Source: Chloroflexota bacterium
GTDB taxonomy: Bacteria > Chloroflexota > UBA6077
NCBI GenBank assembly: GCA_021845945.1
Contig: JAJZRD010000057.1
Location: 1 to 16,630, forward strand
DNA length: 16,630 nucleotides
Direction: 5' to 3'
This document shows, in pieces, positions 6,625 through 13,601 of this stretch (position 1 is its first letter; the number at the start of each line of letters is the position of its first letter). A model generated the notes under the pieces. It did no database searches. It worked only from the letters and a program-made list of their open reading frames with translations, and had not been told where the DNA came from. A program made the translations under genes and the position numbers.

Positions 6625-6709
6625 CTTCGATCCTCCTCATGCGCCGGCGTCCCACCCCGGCGAGGCTTCTACCCTTCATATTGCTGCGCCACGAAGATTT
6701 CGAGATGTA

Positions 6710-6727
6710 GGGCAGGGCGCCCTGCCC
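6710..6727. repeat. Perfect 18-bp palindrome
   Basis: GGGCAGGGC is followed directly by its complement GCCCTGCCC. It sits in a GTAGGG-led context like the repeats at 6922 and, on the other strand, 7059. It lies about 85 bases upstream of the cobI start. It is more likely part of a dispersed repeat than an operator. Confidence 0.65.
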
Positions 6728-6785
6728 TGCCGCCCGGTGGTACCTGAGCCTCTGGCCTCGAATAGCGTTCACTTCGACCTCGCTC

Positions 6786-6860
6786 CGTCATGCCGGACTT
6801 GATCCGGCATCCAGGCCCTCGGCGAGGCTGTCATGGATTCCCGCTTGCGCGGGAATGACG
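6786..6860. repeat. Dispersed palindromic element, two hairpins with inverted ends
   Basis: The outer ends CGTCAT (6786-6791) and ATGACG (6855-6860) are inverted. Inside are two hairpins: ATGCCGGA/TCCGGCAT (6790-6797 and 6803-6810) and ATTCCCGC/GCGGGAAT (6837-6844 and 6849-6856, loop TTGC). This is the widespread GTCATTCCCGC...GCGGGAAT repeat seen in many bacterial genomes, here in a single copy. Confidence 0.75.
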
Positions 6861-6888
6861 TGTCGGAATACCACCTGATCTCGGGCCA

Positions 6889-7028
6889 AGTGCTTAGTGC
6901 ATCGTTCCTTAGGTCGCCTCCGTAGGGCGGGGGCTTATCCCCCGCCGCTGGCCGCACGACTGGCATCGGGCGGCAGGGTACAAGACCCCGCCCTACAGCA
7001 TCGGATTTGAGGAACGGCGCACTTAGTG
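6889..7028. mobile_element. MITE-like imperfect palindrome
   Basis: The left arm, from CTTAGTGC at 6893 through CGTTCCTTA to GTAGGGCGGGG (about 6931), matches the reverse complement of the right arm, from CCCCGCCCTAC (about 6986) through GAGGAACG to GCACTTAG (7026), with several mismatches. Near-terminal repeats and a non-coding palindromic core of about 140 bases fit a miniature inverted-repeat element or an intergenic structured repeat. No transposase is nearby, and a target-site duplication is not evident. Confidence 0.5.
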
Positions 7029-7038
7029 TCCCGCGGGC

Positions 7039-7059
7039 GGAGGGGCACAGGGCCCCTCC
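7039..7059. repeat. GC-rich hairpin immediately after the cbiET stop
   Basis: GGAGGGGC (7039-7046) pairs with GCCCCTCC (7052-7059) across a five-base loop and abuts the cbiET stop (7060-7062). In the direction of transcription (minus) no U-run follows, so it does not look like an intrinsic terminator. It appears to be another GTAGGG-type dispersed repeat. Confidence 0.55.
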
Positions 7060-8352
7060 CTACGTATCGGGATTCAGGGTCGGAGTTGGCCCCTGCGGTC
7101 GCCGTCGACCTGAGACGACGAAAACCGGGTTGAGCGCCTCGAAATGGGTAAGGCCGCCCAGTTCCTTGCTGCGGGACAGCTGCATCAGGGTCGCCTCAGC
7201 GGTGAAGTCCCTTTCCCGCAGTCCGGCCATGGCCGTCCCGGCGGTCTCCAGTGTAGCGGCGTTGATGACTACGCGGCCCCCCTCCCGGAGCTTCTGGTTG
7301 ACTGTATCCAGGATGGAGGCTAGCCGGCCGCCGCTTCCCCCGATGAAGACGGCATCCGGACTGGGAAGGTCCTCCAGGACGTCGGGCGCGGCTCCGTGGA
7401 TCACGGACAGGTTGCTCGCGCCGAACCTCTCCCTGTTCTGCCGGATCAACTCCACGCTCTCGCCATCGCGCTCCACGGCGTAGACCTGCCCCCATCGAGC
7501 GAGCATGGCGGCTTCGATGGCCACCGACCCCGAGCCCGCGCCGACGTCCCAGACGACGCTGGTCTCTTTCAGATCCAGCTTCGCCAGGGAGGTCATGCGG
7601 ACCTCCAGCCTGGTGATAAGCCCCTGGCGGGGCCGGCGCTGGTGAAACTCCTCGTCTGGTATCCCGTGGCGCCAGTGCCCGGGGGCTTCGTATCTCCCTG
7701 CCTCTTCCCCATCCACCATACCTGGCTTTCTCAGCAGGATGAGGAGGTTGAGGGATCGGCTTTCCGTCTCCGCGAGCTGTTCCAGATTGAGCTCTCGTAT
7801 CCGTTCGTCCCGTCCGCCCAGATCCTCGCACAGGTAGGCCCGGTAACCATCGACCCCTTCGGCTAGCAGCGATCGGGCGATCTTCGCCGGTGTGTTCGAC
7901 CCGTCGGTCAGAAGGGCGGCCTTTGCGCTTCGGCGTACTATGGAGGCGATCCCGTCCAGGGACCGCCCGTGGACACTGAGGAAGGTGGCGTCCTCCCAGC
8001 TCTCCTTGATGCGGGCGAAGGCCAGCTGGACGGAGCTGACGTGGGGGACGATCTCGACCCGATCCTTCCCGAGCCGCCTCACCAGCACCTTGGCGATCCC
8101 GAAGAACCCGGGATCGCCCGAAGCCAGGACGGCGATGCGGCTCTCGCCCAGCCTCGTTTCGATCCGGTCGAGGACTTCGGAAGTGCCGGGATTGGCGACG
8201 AGGCGATCGGCTTTACCCTCCGGGATTGCTGCCTGTAGCCGCTCCACACCGATAAGCAGGTCGGCGTCTCGAAGGATCTCCCGGGCTCGAGCTGTCAGCC
8301 CCGACATCCCTTCGGCACCTACCCCGACGACGTAAACCTTATTCCACAACAC
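7060..8352 (-). CDS. cbiET: Precorrin-6Y / cobalt-precorrin-7 C5,C15-methyltransferase, decarboxylating (CbiET/CobL)
   Basis: This 430-residue bifunctional enzyme methylates C5 and C15 and decarboxylates the C12 acetate. The CbiE half (about 1-210) has VGVGAEG near its start, ASGDPGFFG (77-85) and a VPHVSS loop. The CbiT half (about 240-415) is a Rossmann methyltransferase with WDVGAGSGSVAIE (268-280). The order matches fused CobL proteins. Translation begins at GTG 8352 or TTG 8349, with GGGAGGAG just upstream, overlapping the cbiX-cbiD stop by a dozen bases. The final residues (PTPTLNPDT) run into the GTAGGG repeat that abuts the stop, so the tail may be repeat-derived. Confidence 0.94.
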   Translation of the reverse strand: MLWNKVYVVGVGAEGMSGLTARAREILRDADLLIGVERLQAAIPEGKADRLVANPGTSEVLDRIETRLGESRIAVLASGDPGFFGIAKVLVRRLGKDRVEIVPHVSSVQLAFARIKESWEDATFLSVHGRSLDGIASIVRRSAKAALLTDGSNTPAKIARSLLAEGVDGYRAYLCEDLGGRDERIRELNLEQLAETESRSLNLLILLRKPGMVDGEEAGRYEAPGHWRHGIPDEEFHQRRPRQGLITRLEVRMTSLAKLDLKETSVVWDVGAGSGSVAIEAAMLARWGQVYAVERDGESVELIRQNRERFGASNLSVIHGAAPDVLEDLPSPDAVFIGGSGGRLASILDTVNQKLREGGRVVINAATLETAGTAMAGLRERDFTAEATLMQLSRSKELGGLTHFEALNPVFVVSGRRRPQGPTPTLNPDT

Positions 8353-9856
8353 CGCTCCTCCCGAGCACTCTACCGTCGAAGTCGGTCAGGAGACATTCGA
8401 CGGTCAGCTTGCCACCCACGTGGCTGCGGCAGTTTTCGGCCCCCATTCGGCAGAGACGGTCGAACACCGTCACCGGTCCCCGCTCCAGGAGGATGTCGGC
8501 GAACTGGCGAGAGGTGTTTGTCCCTGAGATCATCTCGACGGTGGTTGGGTCTGCCCCCTCCTCCGCGGCGATCCTGGCCAGAAAATCCGCGTCCACGCTG
8601 GAGTTGCTGACGTGGGTTTGCAGGTGACCGGCCGCGATCTTGGATAGCTTGCCCACCAGCAGGCACAGGGTGGCCCGCCGAACCCCCAGCCTCCTGCATT
8701 CCTCCAGGGCGAAGCCGATGTGGTCTCCGGCCTGGATGAAGGCTTCCTCGGGGAGCTTCAGGAGTTGCTGGGCGAAGCGCTCGGAGCGGCGTCCCGTGGT
8801 GAGGACGACCTCCCTGCATCCGGTGGCCACGGCAACCCTCAGGGCCTGGGAGATGCTGGCCGTGAAGGCGGCTGCCGAGAAGGGGACCACGATGCCGGTA
8901 GTCCCCAGGATGGAGATGCCCCCCACGATGCCCAGGCGGGAGTTCAACGTCTTTTTGGCGATCGCCTCGCCGGCCGGCACGGTGACGACCACTCGCACCC
9001 CTCGGTCGTCCAGGGCCGGACCCAGCCCTTCGGCCACCGCCGTGGAGATCATCTGCCGGGGTACCGGATTGATGGCCGGCTCGCCGATGGGTAGCTCCAG
9101 GCCGGGTTTTGTGATGACTCCGACCCCTTCACCCCCTTCCAGAAGGATCCCCGGGCCGTCGTTCCATTCCACCGACACGCAGATCTCCACCCCGTCGGTG
9201 ACGTCGGGGTCGTCGCCGGCCCTCTTGACGACGGAGCAGCGGGCTCGATCGGGCGCGATCTCGCATCGCCCCACGGGGAAGGTTACCCTTTGCCCGCCGG
9301 GAAAGGGTATTTCGGTCTCGATCACCCGCTTCTGCGACATCAGGACTTGCGCGGCGGCTTTCGCCGCGGCCGCGGCGCAGGCCCCGGTAGTATGGCCGGA
9401 ACGAAGGGCGCGGGTGGGGTGGAGGAGTCCCTCCTCTTCCCTGTCGTCCGTTTCTCCTGCCCCGGAGGGGTCGTCGAGGCCACGGGTTCGGCATTCCTCG
9501 ATCCGATCCACGACGATGTCGACCAGCCCCGGATGGTGGGCGAAAGGCTTGCCGAAGGCGAAGCGAACGTCGGGATGCAGCTCCTTCAGGATCGCTACGG
9601 TTTCCGGCAGATCCTGCTGGAGGTGGAGTCCCACGTGAAGGAAATAGGGGATCAAGAGGATGGTATCGGCGCCTTGAAGGATGCAGGCGCTGGCGGCCTC
9701 CTCGATGGTAGGAAAGTTCCGCTGCATGAAGCCCGTTTCGACTATGCGGTACTTTCCGGTCTCTCGCAGGGCGCGAGCCACCTCCAGCATCCCATCGTTG
9801 GCGCTATCACCCCGGCTGCCGTGTCCGAGCAGCACGATCCCAATCTGCTGTGCCAT
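8339..9856 (-). CDS. cbiD: CbiX-CbiD fusion: sirohydrochlorin cobaltochelatase plus cobalt-precorrin-5B C1-methyltransferase
   Basis: This 505-residue fusion has two domains. Residues 1-123 are a short-form CbiX: LLGHGSRGD (9-17) with H12, and FLHVGLHLQQD (72-82) with H74, the expected metal-handling histidines. It inserts Co(II) into sirohydrochlorin. A charged linker (about 124-150, rich in D, E and G) leads to CbiD, which starts at RSGHTTGACAAAAAKAA (152-168), continues with KRAGDDPDVTDG and GEPAINPVPRQMI, and ends with GRRSERFAQ and later segments. CbiD methylates C1 and is specific to the anaerobic pathway. The ATG at 9856 was chosen for its family-like start and the AGGAGG 11 bases upstream. 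ATGs at 9898 and 9892 overlap cbiO and lack a ribosome binding site. Joining the first cobalt-dependent step to a middle step is unusual. Confidence 0.92.
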   Translation of the reverse strand: MAQQIGIVLLGHGSRGDSANDGMLEVARALRETGKYRIVETGFMQRNFPTIEEAASACILQGADTILLIPYFLHVGLHLQQDLPETVAILKELHPDVRFAFGKPFAHHPGLVDIVVDRIEECRTRGLDDPSGAGETDDREEEGLLHPTRALRSGHTTGACAAAAAKAAAQVLMSQKRVIETEIPFPGGQRVTFPVGRCEIAPDRARCSVVKRAGDDPDVTDGVEICVSVEWNDGPGILLEGGEGVGVITKPGLELPIGEPAINPVPRQMISTAVAEGLGPALDDRGVRVVVTVPAGEAIAKKTLNSRLGIVGGISILGTTGIVVPFSAAAFTASISQALRVAVATGCREVVLTTGRRSERFAQQLLKLPEEAFIQAGDHIGFALEECRRLGVRRATLCLLVGKLSKIAAGHLQTHVSNSSVDADFLARIAAEEGADPTTVEMISGTNTSRQFADILLERGPVTVFDRLCRMGAENCRSHVGGKLTVECLLTDFDGRVLGRSGVVE

Positions 9857-9891
9857 GTCGAGAGTGTCCTCCTGCCCCTCAAGTTCAGCCA

Positions 9892-10626
9892 TCACCATGG
9901 ATCGGGCGGATTGATGAGTTCCACCAGGGCGTGATCGGCAAAGACCGCGGCGGGGCGATCCGCAGCTACCACCCGCCCTGCCTCCATCACCACCACCAGA
10001 TCGGCCCAGCGGCGGGCGACGTCCACATCGTGTGTGGACATCACCACCGTTTTACCGTCGGCTACCAGTTGCTGGAAGATGAGCAGGAGCTGCCGGCGCA
10101 TCCAGGGATCCAGGCTGCCGGTGACCTCGTCGACCAGCAGGAGCTGTGGATCCATGGCGAGGACTCCGGCCAGGGCCACCCGGGTTTTCTGACCCCCACT
10201 GAGGGCGTGAGTGGGCCGGTCCAGCAGGTCCGAGATGGCGCACTTCTCGGCCGCGGCTAGCACTCGGCTTCGAGCCTCCTGCTCGCTCAGCCCCAGGTTC
10301 AGGGGCCCGAAGCTGATGTCCTGGGCGACGCTGGCGCTGAAGAGCTGGTCGTCCGAGTTCTGAAAGACGATGCCCACCCGGCGCCGCCAATCGAGCATCG
10401 AACCGCGATCGTAGGCAACCGCGCGACCCGCGAGGCGGATCACTCCCCGGTCGGGTCGCAGAATGCCGTTGCAGTGCAGGAAGAGGGTGGACTTGCCGGA
10501 ACCGTTTCGGCCCACAACGGCCAGTTTGCTCCCTGCCGGCACCGTCAGTGAGGCCCCATCCAGGGCCGGGGTCGAACGCCCCGGGTACTGGTAGTGCAGG
10601 CCGTCCAGCTCCAGGATCGCCGTCAT
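9892..10626 (-). CDS. cbiO: CbiO, ATPase of the cobalt ECF transporter
   Basis: This 244-residue cytoplasmic ABC ATPase powers CbiMNQO cobalt uptake. It has Walker A GRNGSGKST (39-47), Q-loop FQNSDDQLF (88-96) as in ECF ATPases, signature LSGGQ (142-146), Walker B LLLVDE (162-167) and an H-loop in MSTHD. The Walker B/D-loop reads DEVTGSLD rather than the usual DEPTAGLD; the catalytic glutamate is kept. It is shorter than the typical 270-280 residues and lacks the C-terminal extension. Its ATG overlaps the cbiQ stop (ATGA at 10626-10623), so translation is coupled. Confidence 0.94.
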   Translation of the reverse strand: MTAILELDGLHYQYPGRSTPALDGASLTVPAGSKLAVVGRNGSGKSTLFLHCNGILRPDRGVIRLAGRAVAYDRGSMLDWRRRVGIVFQNSDDQLFSASVAQDISFGPLNLGLSEQEARSRVLAAAEKCAISDLLDRPTHALSGGQKTRVALAGVLAMDPQLLLVDEVTGSLDPWMRRQLLLIFQQLVADGKTVVMSTHDVDVARRWADLVVVMEAGRVVAADRPAAVFADHALVELINPPDPW

Positions 10627-11393
10627 ACCAGCACCCTGGCTGCTAACAGGGTGGCTGCGACCAGGGCGGTCAGCCAGACGAGTCCGCGGTCGGTTCGATA
10701 GCCCGCGGGCAGCACCCTCAGGCTGCCCGAGTACCCCCTGCTGTCCAGGGCGATCTGCAGGCGGCGGCTGCGGTCGTAAGAGTTCACGAGGAGTTGGGAG
10801 GTCAGAATGGCGGCGCTCGCCATCCCCCGCCGCCAGCTAACGTAGCCCAGCCTGCTCTCCTGGGCTATGCGCATCTGCGTCAGCCTGTCCAGGAGGGTGA
10901 AGACGAAGCGGTAGACCAGGTTCATCAGCTCTATCAGCAGAACGGGAACCCGCCAGCGCCGCAGGGCGTCCAGGAGGTCCACCAGAGGGGTAGTCAGGGC
11001 CAGGAGGTTTGTTGCCGCCATTGCCCCCATTGCCCTGGTTACCGCTCGAGCGGCGGTTTCCAGGGATGTCCGGGTGAAACCCGCGTAGAAGGGGCCAAAG
11101 TCCCACAGCCGGCCGTCGCCCCGCGAGGCAGTTGTGCCGACGGTGAGGGCTATGCCGAGGCCCGCGAGCAGGAGGAAGAACGCCTCGGCCAGCAGCAGGG
11201 CACCGAACAACCCGGCGGGGAGCCCCGCCCTCCGGGTGGCCAGCCACCACATCCAACCGACGGCCAGCAGACCCACGGCAGGGCGATCCAGGGTCAGGCA
11301 GAGCGCTACTACCGAGAGCGCTAACCCGATCTTCTGGGCGGGGTCCACGGTGCGAAGCCGGTTGGAATAGGCGTATCGATCAATCGAAGACAT
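10623..11393 (-). CDS. cbiQ: CbiQ, transmembrane T-component of the cobalt ECF transporter
   Basis: This 256-residue inner-membrane protein couples CbiO ATP hydrolysis to CbiM. Several hydrophobic segments are visible (for example about 20-55, 60-85, 118-140 and 237-256). The cytoplasmic coupling helix near the end carries RRLQIALDSRGYSG, containing the T-protein Arg-Gly signature (R219-G220) that contacts the ATPase groove. It starts three bases after cbiN and overlaps cbiO by four bases. The gene order M-N-Q-O matches the canonical cobalt transporter. Confidence 0.93.
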   Translation of the reverse strand: MSSIDRYAYSNRLRTVDPAQKIGLALSVVALCLTLDRPAVGLLAVGWMWWLATRRAGLPAGLFGALLLAEAFFLLLAGLGIALTVGTTASRGDGRLWDFGPFYAGFTRTSLETAARAVTRAMGAMAATNLLALTTPLVDLLDALRRWRVPVLLIELMNLVYRFVFTLLDRLTQMRIAQESRLGYVSWRRGMASAAILTSQLLVNSYDRSRRLQIALDSRGYSGSLRVLPAGYRTDRGLVWLTALVAATLLAARVLV

Positions 11394-11396
11394 GAG

Positions 11397-11699
11397 CTAC
11401 CTCTTCCCCCGTTTCAACCCGAAGTAGTATCCGATCACCGCACTGCCGGTGGCGGCTTCCAGGGCAAAGAGCAGGCTCTCGATCTCGGGGCCCGGCGGCG
11501 ACCAGATCGGCTCGAACCAGGGCTTGGTGTTGGGACTGATCTCGGCGATGATGTTCTCGGCAGCGGTGTCACTGCCCTGGAACTGGGAGCCTCCGGCGGA
11601 AGCCAGCGGAATTGCGGCCAGGAGCACCACGGCGACGACCAGCAAACCGGTGATCACACGGCCGGAGAAGAAGCTGCGAGACAGAGATGTTCCGGACAT
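11397..11699 (-). CDS. cbiN: CbiN, small membrane subunit of the cobalt transporter
   Basis: This 100-residue protein has two membrane helices (about 15-35 and 75-93) with an external loop between them. The loop has the CbiN pattern: a GSD-AAE segment, then KPWFEPIWSPPGPEIESLLF, which matches the family's PWF-P-WEPP-GEIESLLF block. CbiN assists loading of Co(II) into the CbiM substrate component. It begins one base after the cbiM stop (TGA A ATG), indicating tight coupling. The C-terminus is short and basic (LKRGKR), as expected for a cytoplasmic end. Confidence 0.94.
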   Translation of the reverse strand: MSGTSLSRSFFSGRVITGLLVVAVVLLAAIPLASAGGSQFQGSDTAAENIIAEISPNTKPWFEPIWSPPGPEIESLLFALEAATGSAVIGYYFGLKRGKR

Positions 11700-11700
11700 T

Positions 11701-12450
11701 TCAAAGACCTCGCACGTTCAGAGCCTTCAAGTCCTCAGGGGCATAGCCGCGCAGGGCGTTCATCACTAGCACGGTAAGGATCCCTTCGCTGATGGACAGG
11801 GGTACCTGCGTGACCGCGAATACCGCCGCGAACTTCAGGAAGGAGGCCAGAAAACCCCCGACCGGATCGGGGTAGGCCAGGGCCAGCTCCAGGGAGGTGA
11901 CGACGTAGGTCAACAGGTCTGCCACCGCGGCGGCCAGGAAGACCGCTACCCCGTTGGAGGTGATCCCCACGAGCGCCCGCCAGATCCCCCAGCCCGCCAG
12001 GGGACCCACGATCGCCATGGATACCGCGTTGGCGCCAAGGGTGGTGATCCCGCCGTGAGCCAGCAGGAGGGCCTGGAAGAGCAGCACGATGCCCCCGAGC
12101 ACACTCATGACCGGCGGCCCGAAGAGGATGGCGCCGAGACCGGTGCCCGTGGGATGGCTGCTGGATCCGGTGACGCTGGGGATCTTCAGAGCGCTGAGGA
12201 CGAAGCTGAAAGCGCCGGCCAGACCCAGCAGCAGGCGGGTCTCCGGCTTCTGCACCATTAGCTTGCTGATCCTACGAAAACCGACGATCCAGAAAGGGAT
12301 GGCGACCAGGTACCAGAAAGCTGCCCACTGCCATGGCAGGAAGCCCTCCATGATGTGCATCTGCTGGGGTCTCGCCAGGACCTGTTGGGTACTCAGGAGT
12401 AAGAGGGCAAGGGCAGGCCCAATGGCCCTCTTGAGCATCTTCGCCGGCAT
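11701..12450 (-). CDS. cbiM: CbiM, cobalt-binding S-component of the ECF transporter
   Basis: This inner-membrane substrate-binding subunit has 249 residues from ATG 12450. An N-terminal leader of about 30 residues with a hydrophobic core ([13 protein letters not shown]) precedes the family hallmark MHIMEGFLP. In related NikM/CbiM proteins the Met-His at the mature N-terminus binds the metal, so cleavage close to that Met would be expected. The apparent ALA-type site lies four residues before it. A second landmark is [18 protein letters not shown], in which Ser replaces the Cys common before His. A GTG at 12465 is an alternative start; both have purine-rich ribosome sites. The gene follows cbiC closely, within the riboswitch-controlled operon. 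Confidence 0.93.
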   Translation of the reverse strand: MPAKMLKRAIGPALALLLLSTQQVLARPQQMHIMEGFLPWQWAAFWYLVAIPFWIVGFRRISKLMVQKPETRLLLGLAGAFSFVLSALKIPSVTGSSSHPTGTGLGAILFGPPVMSVLGGIVLLFQALLLAHGGITTLGANAVSMAIVGPLAGWGIWRALVGITSNGVAVFLAAAVADLLTYVVTSLELALAYPDPVGGFLASFLKFAAVFAVTQVPLSISEGILTVLVMNALRGYAPEDLKALNVRGL

Positions 12451-12469
12451 CCTCGATCCTTTCACAGCA

Positions 12470-13144
12470 CTATCCTCTTTCTCTTGACCAGGGATTGGGC
12501 CCGGCCTCTGCGCCGGCCAGCTGCAGCAGGGCGTTGACCGCGGCGACGGCGATCGTGCTGCCGCCGCGGGTGCCTTCCAGGGTGACGAAGGGGGTGGAGG
12601 GCTCGGTGTGGCTGACCAGGGCGGTCTTGGATTCGGCCGCCCCGACGAAGCCGACCGGGGTCCCCACGACCAGGGCTGGAGGCGAGGATCCGGTTTCCAG
12701 CAGTCTCAACAGCGCGAAGAGAGCTGTCGGGGCGTTACCGATGGCTACGATGGCTCCTGCCATTCTGGAGGAGAGGTGAAGGATCGCGGCGGCGCTCCGT
12801 GTCATCCTATGCCGGCTGGCCATTTCCGCTACCATCGGCTCGTCGATAGCACAGAGGACCTCGCAGCCCAGCCCATCGGCCAGCCCGCGGCTGATCCCGG
12901 CCGAGACCATCTTGACGTCGGTGATGATCGGCCGCCCTGCCATCAGGGCCTTCACCCCCGATTCGACGGCCATCGGGTGGATCCTCAGGAGTTGGGTGAT
13001 CGAAGGATCCCCCGTGGTGTGCACGATCCGTCGAACGATCGGCCATTCGGGGGCCAATTGGTCGAAATCTGGCAGCAGTTCGGAGATGATCTCGAAACTG
13101 CGGGCCTGGATCTCATCCGGCTTGAGGTCGTGATGCTTTTCCAA
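12470..13144 (-). CDS. cbiC: Cobalt-precorrin-8 methylmutase CbiC
   Basis: This 224-residue enzyme moves the methyl group from C11 to C12, forming cobyrinate. It shows IQARSFEII (12-20), the catalytic-site segment RRIVHTTGD with H42, then DVKMVSAGI and a C-terminal NAPTAL and [10 protein letters not shown] pattern. The start was set at TTG 13144, with GGAG seven bases upstream. An in-frame ATG at 13273 would place the riboswitch terminator hairpin inside the coding region and give a non-homologous N-terminus, so it was rejected. Normal CbiC length is about 210. It is the first gene of the operon, directly behind the riboswitch. Confidence 0.9.
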   Translation of the reverse strand: MEKHHDLKPDEIQARSFEIISELLPDFDQLAPEWPIVRRIVHTTGDPSITQLLRIHPMAVESGVKALMAGRPIITDVKMVSAGISRGLADGLGCEVLCAIDEPMVAEMASRHRMTRSAAAILHLSSRMAGAIVAIGNAPTALFALLRLLETGSSPPALVVGTPVGFVGAAESKTALVSHTEPSTPFVTLEGTRGGSTIAVAAVNALLQLAGAEAGPNPWSRERG

Positions 13145-13200
13145 GTCCTGGCTCCATCTGTCTGGTTTGAGGCCGCCGGCCCGATCCCAGGGGCTGCTTC

Positions 13201-13240
13201 GGACAACAAGAATCCCCTGCCCGAGAGTGCGGACAGGGGA
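13201..13240 (-). terminator. Intrinsic terminator, expression platform of the cobalamin riboswitch
   Basis: On the minus strand TCCCCTGTCCG (13240-13230) pairs with CGGGCAGGGGA (13223-13213), an 11-bp stem including one G-U pair with a six-base loop. A T-rich TTCTTGTTGT (13212-13203) follows. It lies about 55 bases after the aptamer and before cbiC. The geometry fits transcription termination on B12 binding. Confidence 0.8.
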
Positions 13241-13294
13241 CCGATCCTTCCCGATTCCGGCTGTCGTCCTCATCCTCGAAGGCTGTGAACAGCT

Positions 13295-13409
13295 GGCAAA
13301 GGCAGGCGACCTGACTCGTCGGCCGTGGTATCACGACCGCATCACAGTTGCGGGACAGTGTCGGCTTCTCACCGACTTCGCTCTTAGCCCCTTTCGGGGG
13401 ACCTCTGCC
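13295..13409 (-). promoter_or_regulatory. Cobalamin (B12) riboswitch aptamer
   Basis: On the minus strand the P1 stem is closed by GGCAGAGG (13409-13402) and CCTTTGCC (13302-13295). Inside are the conserved class elements: GGTCCCCCGAAAGGGG, the GTCGGTGAGAAGCCGAC stem, CACTGTCCCGCAACTGTGA, and the B12 box region ending GAGTCAGGTCGCCTGCC. This is a strong match to the known cobalamin aptamer. It sits between a promoter at 13433-13461 and the terminator at 13201-13240. It should therefore repress cbiC-M-N-Q-O-XD-ET when adenosylcobalamin is plentiful. Confidence 0.93.
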
Positions 13410-13432
13410 ATGGACTATTCGATTGTTCCTGA

Positions 13433-13461
13433 AGGTTAGCAAAGACAAGTATTTTCGTCAA
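13433..13461 (-). promoter_or_regulatory. Promoter of the riboswitch-controlled operon
   Basis: On the minus strand TTGACG (13461-13456) is followed after 17 bases by TAACCT (13438-13433). The -35 is near perfect and the -10 is weak. Transcription would start near 13426, some 17 bases before the riboswitch P1 stem, which is a sensible arrangement. Confidence 0.55.
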
Positions 13462-13534
13462 GCCCTCCGCCCGGGCGCAGCCCCTTTTATGCCAGAGTGG
13501 CCCCGGGATGGTAGAATCTCTGGTGACCCGTATC

Positions 13535-13574
13535 GTGGTGAGTCACCAGCGCGCTCACCACTCGTCACTCATCG
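13535..13574. repeat. Inverted, heptamer-style repeat upstream of the nuclease gene, locus C
   Basis: GTGGTGAG (13535-13542) is mirrored by CTCACCAC (13554-13561). The right side continues with a 7-base period: CTCACCA, CTCGTCA, CTCATCG (13554-13574). It sits just before the ribosome binding site of the SbcD-like gene. A TAGAAT hexamer at 13512-13517 might be that gene's -10, but no matching -35 is seen. Confidence 0.5.
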
Positions 13575-13601
13575 CCCCGGAGGAGACCCATCGCCATCCG
13601 C

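Larger units (their letters stand above)
6625..7059. other. Repeat-filled intergenic stretch between cbiET and cobI
   Basis: No credible gene is present in these 435 bases. The stretch consists largely of palindromic elements: an 18-bp perfect palindrome (6710-6727), a 75-bp dispersed element (6786-6860), a MITE-like imperfect palindrome (about 6889-7028) and a hairpin next to the cbiET stop (7039-7059). Apparent reading frames across it are translations of these repeats. No riboswitch resembling the one before cbiC is visible. Confidence 0.7.

Noticed and set aside
6625..6710. A second cobalamin riboswitch before cobI
   Set aside because: No B12 box or CACTGT/ACTGTGA-type core could be found on the minus strand in this gap.
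6769..6966. Small minus-strand frame between cbiET and cobI
   Set aside because: Its translation (including FPRKRES and VRHDG) is the well known read-through of dispersed GTCATTCCCGC-type repeats, not a gene.
13145..13273. N-terminal extension of cbiC from ATG 13273
   Set aside because: It would be encoded by the riboswitch terminator hairpin and shows no similarity to CbiC.
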